From contig SFMO01000203.1 of the NCBI GenBank assembly GCA_004554385.1, forward strand, positions 1-57,134: DNA of 57,134 bases, in the 5' to 3' direction. Both the position numbers and the translations under genes were made by a program. The notes beneath the pieces are model-generated. The model searched no databases, had not been told where the DNA came from, and worked only from the letters and a program-made list of their open reading frames with translations. This DNA comes from Ruminococcus flavefaciens. Lineage in GTDB: Bacteria; Bacillota; Clostridia; Oscillospirales; Ruminococcaceae. Of this stretch, positions 33,474-42,573 are shown in pieces. How positions within the stretch are numbered: the stretch's first letter is position 1; every line of letters starts with the position of its first letter.

Positions 33474-33696
33474 CATCGTCTGCACCGTCCCTTCTTATGG
33501 TGTAGGGAACGGAATAGCTGTCAAGTATCTCAGCAGCCTTGCCGCAGCGGTCTCCCACATACAGCGAATAGCCGCAGCCGTTTGCGGAATCCTTGCTGCG
33601 CCGCTTTATGGTGCATGGATAGCCGCGCTGACGCAGAAGACGCTGTCCCTTGACAGCGTATGTGTAGGACGGCATATCCAGTATACATTTCGTCAA
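33460..33696 (-). CDS. DUF3343-type small sulfur/selenium-carrier-like protein
   Basis: 78 aa starting at a TTG (33696) behind AGGGGGG at 6 bases. The ATG at 33723 has no ribosome binding site. Features: YAVKGQRLLRQRGYPCTIKRR and NGCGYSLYVGDRCGKAAEIL, with Cys positions as in DUF3343 proteins that accompany cysteine desulfurases. Ends in an Asp-rich tail that overlaps the desulfurase start. Role as thiol carrier or regulator is inferred from context. Confidence 0.7.
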   Translation of the reverse strand: MTKCILDMPSYTYAVKGQRLLRQRGYPCTIKRRSKDSANGCGYSLYVGDRCGKAAEILDSYSVPYTIRRDGADDDDKL

Positions 33697-33865
33697 AAGT
33701 ATCCCCCCTGACTGCAGCAGCATACACAGTCAGAAATATGCGGTACACTTCATTATATGCTTCACAGCCAAAAATAGTGAGCAGAGGGGAGCAGCCTGAT
33801 GTCCCCGTTTTGTTTACTGCACACTGAGATGTTATCACGAAAAGAAAATTATGACCTGTCAGTAT

Positions 33866-33894
33866 TGAAAAATCTGCCGATCTCTGTTATAATA
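33866..33894 (+). promoter_or_regulatory. Promoter of the M42 peptidase operon
   Basis: TTGAAA (33866-33871), 17 bases, TATAAT (33889-33894), 47 bases before the start. Confidence 0.75.
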
Positions 33895-33940
33895 GAATAG
33901 AATGTGTTTTTAATAACCGCTTAATGAAAGGAACTTCCAT

Positions 33941-34954
33941 ATGGATATCAGATCAACTGTCGTATCTCTTTCGGAAACATCAGGCGCTTCGGGCTCTGAA
34001 AGCCCTGCTGCACAGCTTGCACTGTCAATGCTGCGCGAGTACTGTCCCGACGCAGAGATAGTAAACGGCAATGTTACAGGAAAATTCGGCGATCACAGGG
34101 AAAGTCTCCCCTCTCTTGTGCTTGACGCTCATATAGACCAGGTAGGCTTCGCTGTTACTTACATAACCGATGACGGCTTTATCAAGATTGGCAATATCGG
34201 CAGCATTGACCGCAGACTTCTACCTGCTCAGCCTGTTGTGATCCACGGCAGCCGTGATATAAAGGGCGTGATATGCTCGGTTCCGCCCCACCTCACCAAC
34301 GGCGGCAGCGAGGTACTTGAAATGGACGACGCTGCTATCGACACAGGACTTACAAAGGACGAGCTTGAAAAAACAGTCTCAGCAGGCGATACTGTTACCT
34401 TCGATGTGACCTGCCGTGACCTGATCGGCAGCCGCATCACAGGCGGCGCTCTCGACGACCGCTGCGGAGTTGCCTCAATACTGTACACACTTGAGCTTTT
34501 AAAGGGCTGTTCCACAGCTTATAATGTCACTGTCATCTTCTCCACTCAGGAAGAAGTCGGCGAGCGCGGTGCCAAGATCGGCGCTTTTGCCATTGACCCC
34601 GACATCGCCATAGCCGTTGACGTAAGCTTTGCATACGCTGTCGGCGAGGACGAGAGCAAGTGCGGCTACCTCGGAAAAGGTCCCATGATAGGCATTTCCC
34701 CTTCACTTTCACGCGAGATAAGCAACGGACTTATTGAAACCGCAAAAAACTCTGACATTCCATACCAGACAGAGGTAATGAGCGGACTCACCTCCACAAA
34801 TGCGGACCGTTATTCCGTAAACCGCTGCGGTGCCAAGACCTGCACAGTGTCGATACCGCTGAGAAATATGCATACTCCCGCCGAGGTCATCGACCTTAGT
34901 GACGTGGAGATGACCGCAAAGCTTCTGGCTGAATTCATAAGGAGGGACAAATAA
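33941..34954 (+). CDS. M42 family metallo-aminopeptidase, first copy
   Basis: Cytosolic dinuclear aminopeptidase or glutamyl-aminopeptidase-like enzyme. Metal and catalytic sites: DAHIDQVGF (His, Asp), GALDDRCGVAS (bridging Asp), STQEEVGERGA (catalytic Glu and ligand Glu), IAVDVSFA (Asp) and LRNMHTPAEVID (His). 337 aa. AAAGGAAC before the ATG. Its stop overlaps the next start (TAATG). Confidence 0.92.
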   Translation: MDIRSTVVSLSETSGASGSESPAAQLALSMLREYCPDAEIVNGNVTGKFGDHRESLPSLVLDAHIDQVGFAVTYITDDGFIKIGNIGSIDRRLLPAQPVVIHGSRDIKGVICSVPPHLTNGGSEVLEMDDAAIDTGLTKDELEKTVSAGDTVTFDVTCRDLIGSRITGGALDDRCGVASILYTLELLKGCSTAYNVTVIFSTQEEVGERGAKIGAFAIDPDIAIAVDVSFAYAVGEDESKCGYLGKGPMIGISPSLSREISNGLIETAKNSDIPYQTEVMSGLTSTNADRYSVNRCGAKTCTVSIPLRNMHTPAEVIDLSDVEMTAKLLAEFIRRDK

Positions 34955-35973
34955 TGAAGGAACTTCTTAAAGAGCTCTGCCTCACAGACGGAGTTTCAGG
35001 CGATGAAAATGCTGTACGTGAGCTCGTAATCAGCAGAATAAAGGACGTCTGCGAGTACAGAGTTGACAACCTCGGCAGTATCATCTGCTTCAAAAAAGGC
35101 AGAAAAGCTCCCGACAAGAAGCTTATGATATGCGCACATATGGACGAGGTAGGCTTTATGATAACATATATCCGCCCCGACGGCACTCTCAGCTTCGGAA
35201 ATGTGGGAGGCATAGACCCGTCAGTTGTCATCGGAAGACAGGTCCGCGTGGGCAGGAGCCGTATCAGCGGAGTTGTGGGCTCTACAGCCGTGCATAACCT
35301 GTCAAAGGAGCAGCGCGAAAAGGCACCGAAAACCGACAGCCTTTACATAGACATCGGCGCTGCCGACAAGGCGGAAGCCGAGAAATACGTATCTCTCGGT
35401 GACTGTGCTTACTTTGATTCCGAGTTTACCGAGCTGGGCGAGCGCCGCATAAAATCAAAGGCTCTCGACGACCGCGCAGGCTGCGCCATGATGATAGAGC
35501 TTCTCCATGAGGAGCTTGAATACGATACATATTTCGTTTTCAACGTGCAGGAGGAAATAGGTCTCCGCGGCTCAACAGCTTCATCATTTGCCGTAGCTCC
35601 CGACTACGCCATTGTCCTTGAGGCAACCACTGCCGCAGATATTGACGGAGCAGCAGGTGCAAAGCGCGTCTGCGAGCTGGGCGGCGGTCCTGTGGTCTCA
35701 TTCATGGACAGACACACCATCTACGACAAGGAGCTCTACAGGCTCGCCTTTGATATTGCAAAAGAAAATGGCTTCCCCTGCCAGACCAAGACCATGATAG
35801 CCGGCGGCAACGATGCAGGAGCTATACATATCAGCGGCAAGGGTGTACGCACCATTGCAGTTTCCCTGCCATGCAGATACCTTCACTCCCCTTCATCAGT
35901 CATCGAATATGCTGATATGGAGAACTCATACAAGCTTGTAAAATCACTCATCGGAAGGATACACGAGACATGA
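34954..35973 (+). CDS. M42 family metallo-aminopeptidase, second copy
   Basis: Diverged paralogue of the previous gene, 339 aa, with a complete site: CAHMDEVGF, KALDDRAGCAM, NVQEEIGLRGS, VLEATTAAD and CRYLHSPSSVIE. GGAGGGAC upstream lies inside the first gene. The two may form hetero-oligomers, since M42 enzymes are dodecamers, or have different specificities. Confidence 0.92.
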   Translation: MKELLKELCLTDGVSGDENAVRELVISRIKDVCEYRVDNLGSIICFKKGRKAPDKKLMICAHMDEVGFMITYIRPDGTLSFGNVGGIDPSVVIGRQVRVGRSRISGVVGSTAVHNLSKEQREKAPKTDSLYIDIGAADKAEAEKYVSLGDCAYFDSEFTELGERRIKSKALDDRAGCAMMIELLHEELEYDTYFVFNVQEEIGLRGSTASSFAVAPDYAIVLEATTAADIDGAAGAKRVCELGGGPVVSFMDRHTIYDKELYRLAFDIAKENGFPCQTKTMIAGGNDAGAIHISGKGVRTIAVSLPCRYLHSPSSVIEYADMENSYKLVKSLIGRIHET

Positions 35974-36767
35974 TAACTCTTATCGAACATGAGCATGAGC
36001 TTGACCGCGTACTGCTCAACAAAACACTTTCCGGCAAGAAAATGCTGGCATATATGCGCGCCTATGGGCCTAATTATGAATTCTGCCGCTTCTACAAGAT
36101 AACCGATGAAACGGGTATCGGCTTCATGTTCATAATCAACTCCACCCTCATCATATGCGGGGACGGCGACCTTGAGCCCAATGAGGAGATAGACCTCTTC
36201 GTCAGCATGAATGTCCCCTTCCGTATCGAGGGCGACCAGAAAATACTGGAGGGCATAAAGATACCCGACCGCTATCAGGTGCTCAACCGTACTATATTCG
36301 AGCTCATCCCCGATGATACACCGCTGGAGGCTATCGAAGAACACGTTGAATTCAACCCGAATCTCCCCGACGTATACAAGATACTAAGCGAAGGATTCCC
36401 GAATATTGCCGATTTCTCACTTTGGTACACCGATACCTCTCACCGCTGCCGCCACGGAATAAGCCGTGTTTTCACCTACCGCGAATCAACTACGGCTTCG
36501 GCTGTTTTCGATATCGGAAGCACTGTTCTCATCGGACAGGTCGCTACAAACAAGGCTGCCAGAGGACGCGGCTACGCAAGGGAGTTCCTCAAATGGCTGG
36601 CAAAGTTCTTCAACGGTCTCGGAAAACGTGCTTACCTCCTTGCTCTTGATGTCAGAGTCAGCTTCTATCAGGAGATAGGCTTCCGTATTGCAGGCAGAGA
36701 GATAGTTCTTGAGCGTATCGACGTCAAAAAAGACAGCGCTGCCAAGGGACGTCTCGAGGAAAAATAA
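35970..36767 (+). CDS. GNAT-fold acetyltransferase, two-part protein
   Basis: Residues 1-115 have an unassigned alpha/beta part; residues about 140-250 carry the acetyl-CoA loop VLIGQVATNKAARGRGYARE and the tail RVSFYQEIGFRIAGRE typical of GNAT enzymes. 265 aa. It overlaps the preceding peptidase by 4 bases (ATGA), so it is part of the same operon. The substrate is unknown; an N-terminal amine released by the aminopeptidases is a guess. Confidence 0.8.
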   Translation: MITLIEHEHELDRVLLNKTLSGKKMLAYMRAYGPNYEFCRFYKITDETGIGFMFIINSTLIICGDGDLEPNEEIDLFVSMNVPFRIEGDQKILEGIKIPDRYQVLNRTIFELIPDDTPLEAIEEHVEFNPNLPDVYKILSEGFPNIADFSLWYTDTSHRCRHGISRVFTYRESTTASAVFDIGSTVLIGQVATNKAARGRGYAREFLKWLAKFFNGLGKRAYLLALDVRVSFYQEIGFRIAGREIVLERIDVKKDSAAKGRLEEK

Positions 36768-36772
36768 TAACA

Positions 36773-36802
36773 GCCTATTGTTTATTTGTATAGGCGTTTT
36801 TC
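36773..36802 (+). terminator. Terminator of the M42 operon
   Basis: GCCTAT and ATAGGC around an AT-rich loop, followed by GTTTTTC. Confidence 0.6.
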
Positions 36803-36831
36803 TTGACTTTTAACGGCAGATAGGTTATAAT
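36803..36831 (+). promoter_or_regulatory. Promoter of the amidohydrolase gene
   Basis: TTGACT (36803-36808), 17 bases, TATAAT (36826-36831), 33 bases before the ATG. Confidence 0.8.
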
Positions 36832-36863
36832 GTTCATTGAATTTGTTTTTAGGAGATGGATCT

Positions 36864-37673
36864 ATGAACCCCGAGATCTATGGAAAATATGAGATAATAG
36901 ACGCTCACGCCCATATTTTTCCGCATAAGATCGCCGAAACGGCAACCGAAAGCATCGGTCATTTCTATGACATACCGATGAACAACTGCGGTCTGACAGA
37001 CAAGCTTATCGAGGCAGGAAGTAAGATTGGGGTAACAAAATACCTTGTATGCTCAACTGCCACAACACCAAGACAGACAGACGCCATTAATACATTTATT
37101 GCAAAGAAGTGCGATCAGCATGAATGCTTTTACGGATTCGGCACCACTCACCCCGACTCAGCAGATCTTGAAGCTGATATTGAACAGATAAAGAGATTCG
37201 GACTACACGGCGTAAAGCTTCACCCCGATTTCCAGAAGTTCAATGCGGATTCTCCCGAGGCTTTCAAGATATATGAGCTTATAGAGGGAAAGCTGCCCCT
37301 GCTTATCCACTGCGGCGACGCGAGATATGACTATTCCGCTCCCCACCGCATAAAGAGGATACACGATAACTTCCCCAAACTCCAGCTTCTTGCGGCACAT
37401 CTGGGCGGCTATCAGCAGTGGAGCGAAGCTGAAGGTATACTTGCAGGTCTGGAAAATGTAAGGTTTGATTTCAGCAGCTCACTTGCCTTCCTTTCTCCCG
37501 AAAGAGCAGCACATATTATCCGCAAATACGGTATCGAAAACTGCTTCTTCGGCTCGGATTTCCCAATGTGGAGTCATGAGGAAGAGTTTGAGCGCTTCCT
37601 GAAGCTGGGATTTACAGAGGAAGAAAACAGGAAACTGCTTGCAGGCAACTTCAAGGAATTTCTCGGACTTTAA
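36864..37673 (+). CDS. Amidohydrolase family metal-dependent hydrolase
   Basis: TIM-barrel hydrolase of the amidohydrolase-2 (decarboxylase-like) type: IDAHAHIFP (metal ligands HxH), GVKLHPDFQ, LPLLIHCGD, AAHLGGYQQW and FGSDFPMW (Asp). 269 aa from the ATG at 36864, AGGAG 8 bases upstream; an in-frame TTG at 36837 overlaps the promoter region and is not used. The substrate cannot be told. Confidence 0.88.
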   Translation: MNPEIYGKYEIIDAHAHIFPHKIAETATESIGHFYDIPMNNCGLTDKLIEAGSKIGVTKYLVCSTATTPRQTDAINTFIAKKCDQHECFYGFGTTHPDSADLEADIEQIKRFGLHGVKLHPDFQKFNADSPEAFKIYELIEGKLPLLIHCGDARYDYSAPHRIKRIHDNFPKLQLLAAHLGGYQQWSEAEGILAGLENVRFDFSSSLAFLSPERAAHIIRKYGIENCFFGSDFPMWSHEEEFERFLKLGFTEEENRKLLAGNFKEFLGL

Positions 37674-37681
37674 TAAAAATA

Positions 37682-37705
37682 ACGGGACGTAACTGTCCCG
37701 TTTTT
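37682..37705 (+). terminator. Terminator after the amidohydrolase
   Basis: ACGGGAC and GTCCCGT form a 7-bp stem followed by TTTT. Confidence 0.8.
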
Positions 37706-37723
37706 CGTTAGAAAGGAATAATC

Positions 37724-38137
37724 ATGGTAAAAGACATTGTTAAGGACGAGTCAGTCCTTGCCGTAAAATCAGAACCTGCCACAAAAGCCGATATGCAGAC
37801 TGTCCGTGACCTGCTCGACACAGTAAAGGCAAACGAGGAGCGCTGCGTGGGCATGGCGGCAAATATGATCGGAGTTCACAAGACTATACTTGCGGCACTT
37901 ATCGGCGACGAGTACATCGCCATGATAAATCCGAAGATAGTTGACAAGTCAAAGGAGACCTATGATACGGAGGAGGGCTGCCTGTCCCTCAGCGGAGTCC
38001 GCCCTGTCACCCGTCACCGCATAATCACTGTGGAGTACCTTGACAAGAAATTCAAGCGCCGCCGTGATATATTCAGAGATTTCGAGGCGGAGATAATCCA
38101 GCATGAGATAGACCATTTCAGCGGCATCATCATATGA
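37724..38137 (+). CDS. Peptide deformylase-like protein with variant motif I
   Basis: Metal ligands of peptide deformylase are present: EEGCLSLSG (Cys) and IQHEIDHFSG (HExxH-type). Motif I, normally GxGLAAxQxG with a catalytic Gln, reads CVGMAANMIG, so the Gln is replaced by Met. 137 aa, shorter than type I and II enzymes (about 150-180). AGAAAGGA before the ATG. It may be a deformylase with altered specificity or a non-classical hydrolase; a canonical def gene probably exists elsewhere in the genome. Confidence 0.85.
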   Translation: MVKDIVKDESVLAVKSEPATKADMQTVRDLLDTVKANEERCVGMAANMIGVHKTILAALIGDEYIAMINPKIVDKSKETYDTEEGCLSLSGVRPVTRHRIITVEYLDKKFKRRRDIFRDFEAEIIQHEIDHFSGIII

Positions 38138-38141
38138 CAAG

Positions 38142-38175
38142 AAAAGCCCGAAGGCAAATGCCTTCGGGCTTTTTC
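38142..38175. terminator. Bidirectional terminator between the deformylase-like gene and the M16 gene
   Basis: AAAGCCCGAAGGC and GCCTTCGGGCTTT form a 13-bp stem with T-rich exits on both strands. Confidence 0.9.
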
Positions 38176-38177
38176 AC

Positions 38178-41027
38178 TTATGCAAGACTGTCCTTTTTAA
38201 GGTCAAGTCCTTCCATTGCAGCCTCTGTGCCCATTACGCACACGTCTCCGAAGCTTCTGAGAGTTTCCGCTGCCTCTCTGAGCTGAGCCGCAGTAACTCC
38301 GAGCATGCGTTTTTTCTCGTCAGCACGTTCCTCGTCACTGATGCCTCTGAACCACAAGCCGTCAGCCTTGGCACTCCTGTTGCCGTCAGACATCAGCGGT
38401 TCTTCCTTAGCTATGGTGCTTATGATATACTGAGTTATGTCAGGCGCACCTTCGCAGTAATCGGCTATGAAGTCCGCAGCCTTTCTGTAGATCTCAATAC
38501 TTGCCGACGGTGAAGGATCACGGTACGAGAAGAAGGTCTGCTCCCCCGATGGAGCTATCACAGCACCTGTGCCGTATGCTCCGCCCTTGACACGGACCTC
38601 ATTCCAGAGATACTCAAGGGAAAGTGCTCGGTAAAGTACCTTTCTTACTGCCCCATCAGCAGAAGCATCGGGAAATGCCATTGCCGAATAGGAGACTCCC
38701 GAGGGAATGATGATGCCCTGTTTTTCGGGAATATCCAGCTTAAAGCCCATGCTGTCATGCTCTGCTCCCACACCATCAGGGAGAACTTCAAGCAGAGGCT
38801 GTATATCAATATCGCCTGTAACACTGGCTGTGAGACGGGCAGTACATATCATTCTGCCGCTGAGAGCCTTCATCTCATTGACCAGCTTTTCAGGAGACTT
38901 TATAGCTTCATGGAGTCGCTTGTAGCCCTCATATCCCGACACCAGCTCGCTAACTGCCGACTCCGCAGAGAGAGCTGCACGGACACGCATCATAGAATAG
39001 CTGTGACCATTGGCGATAATACTCTGCTTGTAGTTCTCGTCGGTCTGCTTCAGAAGCTCAGTAACAGCAGATATATCACTGAAATCGGTCTCTGTGAGTA
39101 TCTCGGCTATAAGTCCGAGAGCCTCCTCACCATTCTTTTCAAGGAAACGTGCCTTTACCGAGAAATATGGAGTGCATTTATCCGATACTCCCGTCTTTGA
39201 GAAGACGTCAACACCGAAGTTTATGCTTCCGAGAAGTCCTGTTATACGGCGCTGCAGGTCAGCTGCGGAGGTCTTTGAAGTGGGCAGCTCACCAAACAGC
39301 TCAGAGGCAGCTGATGCTGCCGATAGCTGTTCCTCGCCGCAGTCAGCCAGTGAGAAGTACAGGTTGAGAGCTGCTATGCCGTTGTCCTGAGCTGTGTGCT
39401 TCAGAACTGCAACTCCGTTTACTGATGTTTCCTCAGTATCAAAACGCAGAGGCTCAGGGCTTACCTCAGAAAGAGCAAGGTGAGGCATTGTTGCAAGCTG
39501 CTCGGGAGTATCCACAGACTGCTGCCACTCGTCAAGCTGTCGGTTCTGCTCAACGATAACGGAGCGCTCCTCGCAGGAAAGACCGTCAACAATGGCACTA
39601 AGGCGTTTTTTCTCGGCAGCCTTCTGCTCCTCACCATAGGTTCGTGAAGGCAGCAGATAGAGCTCTGCTCTGCCGTTTTCATCAAGGAGCCATTCTCTGA
39701 GAAGCTCCTCAAAATAGCCGCTGTTAACCTTGCTGCGGAGAGAATCGTATACCTCGCCCAGCTCCAGATAGTACAGCGGGTCTCCTCCGTAAAGCCATGC
39801 GGAAAGTGCAGATATATTACGTGTAAGTCCTCTCGGCTCGCCCCCCGCACGGAATCTGAATTCCATACGGTTCAGTGCAGCTGTCAGCAGCTGACGGTCT
39901 ATACCATTGCTGCAAAGCCCATTCACTGCACTGCGTACAGTTTCCTTAAGTTTTCCGCAGTTCTCCTCATCTGTGTTGTTTATGCAGAGACAGCCGAAGG
40001 GCTGAAGGATACCGTCGCTTACATCAAGAGAGACGTCAAGACAGAGCCCCGTATCAAGGAGAGCGCGCTTCAATGGTGCATCGTTGCTGCCTGTGAGAGC
40101 TTCTGAAAGCACAGCAGCCGCTGTTATCTTTTCACGATCCTGCCATCCGCCGAGGACCTTGCCGATGACCAGATATGTGTGTCCTGCTTCCTCCTCATCG
40201 GGAGTTATCTCGTAAAAGCACTTCTTTACAGCAGGAGCAATTGTACTCTGTACAGGTATCTCGCTGAGCACCTCACGCTTTTCGTAGCGGCTGAGATACT
40301 CACCGTCAATGACCTCCAGTACAGCGTCGATATCCACAGGACCGTCGAGGTATATGTAGGCATTTGATGGATGATAGTATGTGCGGTGTCCCTCAAGGAA
40401 CTGCTCATTTGTCAGCTCGGGGATAGCCTCAGGAAGTCCGCCCGACTCAAAGCGGTAGCAGCTGTCAGGGAAAAGAGCCCCCATGATCTCAGTTTCCATT
40501 CGGCTGTACACCGAGGAAAGAGCTCCCTTCATCTCGTTGAATACAACACCCTTGTACACAGGCTCGTCAGACTCGCTGCGCATTTCGATATGCCAGCCCT
40601 CCTGTCTGAAAATGTTTGGGTTGTAGTATATGGCAGGATCAAATACAGCATCCAGATATACCCTTGTAAGGTTCATAAAATCTGCGTCATTACGGCTTGA
40701 AACAGGGAAAACCGTCTTATCTGGATAGGTCATGGCATTCAGGAAGGTATTCATAGTACCCTTCATCAGTTCAAGAAACGGCTCCTTCACAGGGTATTTC
40801 TTCGAACCTCCGAGAACGGAGTGCTCAAGGATATGGAATATTCCCGTATCGTCACTTGGCGGAGTTCTGAATGCGATGGAAAACAGCTTGTTTTCGCCGC
40901 TGTTTTTCAGCCATACCAACTGCGCCCCTGTCTTTTCGTGACGCATTTCTATGAGCTCCGAGCCGCTGCAGGGTGCAGGAGCTGTTCGTGTTACGGCAAA
41001 GCCGTGTATCTTATCGTTTACCTTCAT
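38178..41027 (-). CDS. M16C (PreP-like) zinc metalloprotease
   Basis: Large two-half pitrilysin-fold protease of 949 aa. The inverted zinc motif HILEH (HxxEH) lies in DTGIFHILEHSVLGGSKKYP near residue 64, with the distal Glu expected about 70-80 residues later. N- and C-terminal halves are joined by a helical hinge. There is no signal peptide, so it acts in the cytosol, probably on short unfolded peptides. The start at 41027 has GAGGAGG upstream. Confidence 0.93.
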   Translation of the reverse strand: MKVNDKIHGFAVTRTAPAPCSGSELIEMRHEKTGAQLVWLKNSGENKLFSIAFRTPPSDDTGIFHILEHSVLGGSKKYPVKEPFLELMKGTMNTFLNAMTYPDKTVFPVSSRNDADFMNLTRVYLDAVFDPAIYYNPNIFRQEGWHIEMRSESDEPVYKGVVFNEMKGALSSVYSRMETEIMGALFPDSCYRFESGGLPEAIPELTNEQFLEGHRTYYHPSNAYIYLDGPVDIDAVLEVIDGEYLSRYEKREVLSEIPVQSTIAPAVKKCFYEITPDEEEAGHTYLVIGKVLGGWQDREKITAAAVLSEALTGSNDAPLKRALLDTGLCLDVSLDVSDGILQPFGCLCINNTDEENCGKLKETVRSAVNGLCSNGIDRQLLTAALNRMEFRFRAGGEPRGLTRNISALSAWLYGGDPLYYLELGEVYDSLRSKVNSGYFEELLREWLLDENGRAELYLLPSRTYGEEQKAAEKKRLSAIVDGLSCEERSVIVEQNRQLDEWQQSVDTPEQLATMPHLALSEVSPEPLRFDTEETSVNGVAVLKHTAQDNGIAALNLYFSLADCGEEQLSAASAASELFGELPTSKTSAADLQRRITGLLGSINFGVDVFSKTGVSDKCTPYFSVKARFLEKNGEEALGLIAEILTETDFSDISAVTELLKQTDENYKQSIIANGHSYSMMRVRAALSAESAVSELVSGYEGYKRLHEAIKSPEKLVNEMKALSGRMICTARLTASVTGDIDIQPLLEVLPDGVGAEHDSMGFKLDIPEKQGIIIPSGVSYSAMAFPDASADGAVRKVLYRALSLEYLWNEVRVKGGAYGTGAVIAPSGEQTFFSYRDPSPSASIEIYRKAADFIADYCEGAPDITQYIISTIAKEEPLMSDGNRSAKADGLWFRGISDEERADEKKRMLGVTAAQLREAAETLRSFGDVCVMGTEAAMEGLDLKKDSLA

Positions 41028-41118
41028 GGTATGCCTCCTCCGGAATCATATATCAGTTCATCGTTTCATATGAGTGATATGTACTTATTATGTTTTTAAA
41101 GAATTTGCAGTCACATTA

Positions 41119-41147
41119 ATTATATCATTTTCAGCCTCTTTATGCAA
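41119..41147 (-). promoter_or_regulatory. Promoter of the M16C protease gene
   Basis: On the - strand TTGCAT (41147-41142), 17 bases, TATAAT (41124-41119). Confidence 0.65.
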
Positions 41148-41247
41148 GCAATGTTTCATACAGACAACAGCAGCTGATCCCACTATACATTATAAACAAA
41201 TTCATTTGCTGTTCTATGTATAATCTGTGAGTTTTGCTTTGGATTTA

Positions 41248-41276
41248 TTGACTTTCAGAACCTTTAATGGTACAAT
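41248..41276 (+). promoter_or_regulatory. Promoter of the zinc-ribbon/LRR gene
   Basis: TTGACT (41248-41253), 17 bases, TACAAT (41271-41276), 30-36 bases before the start. Confidence 0.75.
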
Positions 41277-41305
41277 TATAATACAAAAATGACACAACAG
41301 GGGGT

Positions 41306-42454
41306 ATGGCTGTGGCAATCGTAAATGCTACCTGCACAAGCTGCAACAAGACAGTCGAGGTCGATAATCAGAAGGACGCCTGGGTATGTCCTCACTGCAG
41401 TACGCCTTTCATAGTTTCAAAGGCTGTAAACAAGTATAAAACTCAGCATAAGAACGTTGCGAAGAAAGTCAGGGCTGTCAAGAAGCACAGCGATGATTTT
41501 GAAGTCAGGGACGGAGTTCTCATTGCTTACAAGGGAAATGCAGAGGAAGTCGCTGTTCCTGCGGAGGTCCGCAAAATAGGCGAAAACGCTTTTGAGAACA
41601 ATACAACGCTCAAAAGGATAATACTCCATGACAATGTTGAGATCATAGGCGGATACGCCTTCCGCGGATGTACTACCCTTGAAGATATAAAATTCCCTGA
41701 CGGACTGAAGGATATAGAGGGCTGGGCATTCCGAGGCTGTACAAGCCTTGCAAATGTGGTGATACCGCCGCATATTCAGCGTATCGCAGACTGCGTTTTC
41801 GCCGACTGCACGAACCTTACCTCTATTGAGTTTCCCGAGTGTATCGGCGAGATCGGTGCTTTTGCCTTCTCGGGCTGTAAGAATCTCGAAACGATTGAGA
41901 TACCCAAGTATGTCTCAGTGATCGGAAAATATGCCTTCTCGGGCTGTGAAAAGCTAGAAAAGATCAATATTCCCGAGGGAGTTTCCGTTATTGAGGAGTG
42001 TACCTTTGCAAACTGCAGCGCTCTTTCCATAGTGGGATTATCAAGAGGCCTCAGAACTATAGGTGCCTCGGCTTTCCAGAACTGCGTTTCACTGAAAAGC
42101 ATCGAGATACCTGCAGGAGTGCTCAGCATAGACGGCTTCAGCGGCTGTACAGGCCTCAGAGCCTTTGAGGTGCCTCAGGGAACTGCTTCTGTCGGTGATT
42201 TCAGCGGCTGTACCAACCTTGAAAGCATACGTATCCCTGCTTCCGTAAAGAAGATAAGCGGAGGCTTCAATAACTGCCCAAAGCTCACGAACATCTCGTG
42301 GAGCAACCTTGCAGAGAACGCATCCAGCTTTCCCGCTTACTACGAAACAGTGGTAACAAGCCGGAAAACCGCAGGAAAATGCCTGTACTGCGGCGGAGAC
42401 TTCAAGCTTCTTTCAAAGGTCTGCAAGAACTGCGGCAAGAAAAAAGATTATTGA
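41306..42454 (+). CDS. Leucine-rich-repeat (BspA-type) protein between two zinc ribbons
   Basis: An N-terminal zinc ribbon (CTSC ... CPHC, residues 10-35), a basic linker, about ten BspA/LRR_5 repeats of 22-23 residues (pattern IGEYAFSGCxxLExIxIPxxV, about 85-330) and a C-terminal ribbon (CLYC ... CKNCGKK). No signal peptide or anchor, so it is probably cytosolic, unlike most BspA repeats, which are surface proteins. 382 aa. GGGGG lies directly before the ATG, so a GTG at 41312 (7-base spacing) may be the real start. Probably a protein-interaction scaffold. Confidence 0.85.
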   Translation: MAVAIVNATCTSCNKTVEVDNQKDAWVCPHCSTPFIVSKAVNKYKTQHKNVAKKVRAVKKHSDDFEVRDGVLIAYKGNAEEVAVPAEVRKIGENAFENNTTLKRIILHDNVEIIGGYAFRGCTTLEDIKFPDGLKDIEGWAFRGCTSLANVVIPPHIQRIADCVFADCTNLTSIEFPECIGEIGAFAFSGCKNLETIEIPKYVSVIGKYAFSGCEKLEKINIPEGVSVIEECTFANCSALSIVGLSRGLRTIGASAFQNCVSLKSIEIPAGVLSIDGFSGCTGLRAFEVPQGTASVGDFSGCTNLESIRIPASVKKISGGFNNCPKLTNISWSNLAENASSFPAYYETVVTSRKTAGKCLYCGGDFKLLSKVCKNCGKKKDY

Positions 42455-42460
42455 TACATG

Positions 42461-42497
42461 GCGGACAAAGGGCTACCCCCGATGTCCGCTTTTTTTG
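42461..42497 (+). terminator. Terminator after the LRR gene
   Basis: GCGGACA and TGTCCGC followed by TTTTTTT. Confidence 0.85.
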
Positions 42498-42515
42498 CTG
42501 TTCTTATCACAGCTA

Positions 42516-42544
42516 TTGACGTTTTGCCGATTTAGAGATATAAT
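42516..42544 (+). promoter_or_regulatory. Promoter of the lipoprotein gene
   Basis: TTGACG (42516-42521), 17 bases, TATAAT (42539-42544), 30 bases before the ATG. Confidence 0.8.
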
Positions 42545-42573
42545 AGGTGTATATATTTTTTAAGGAGATAAAT

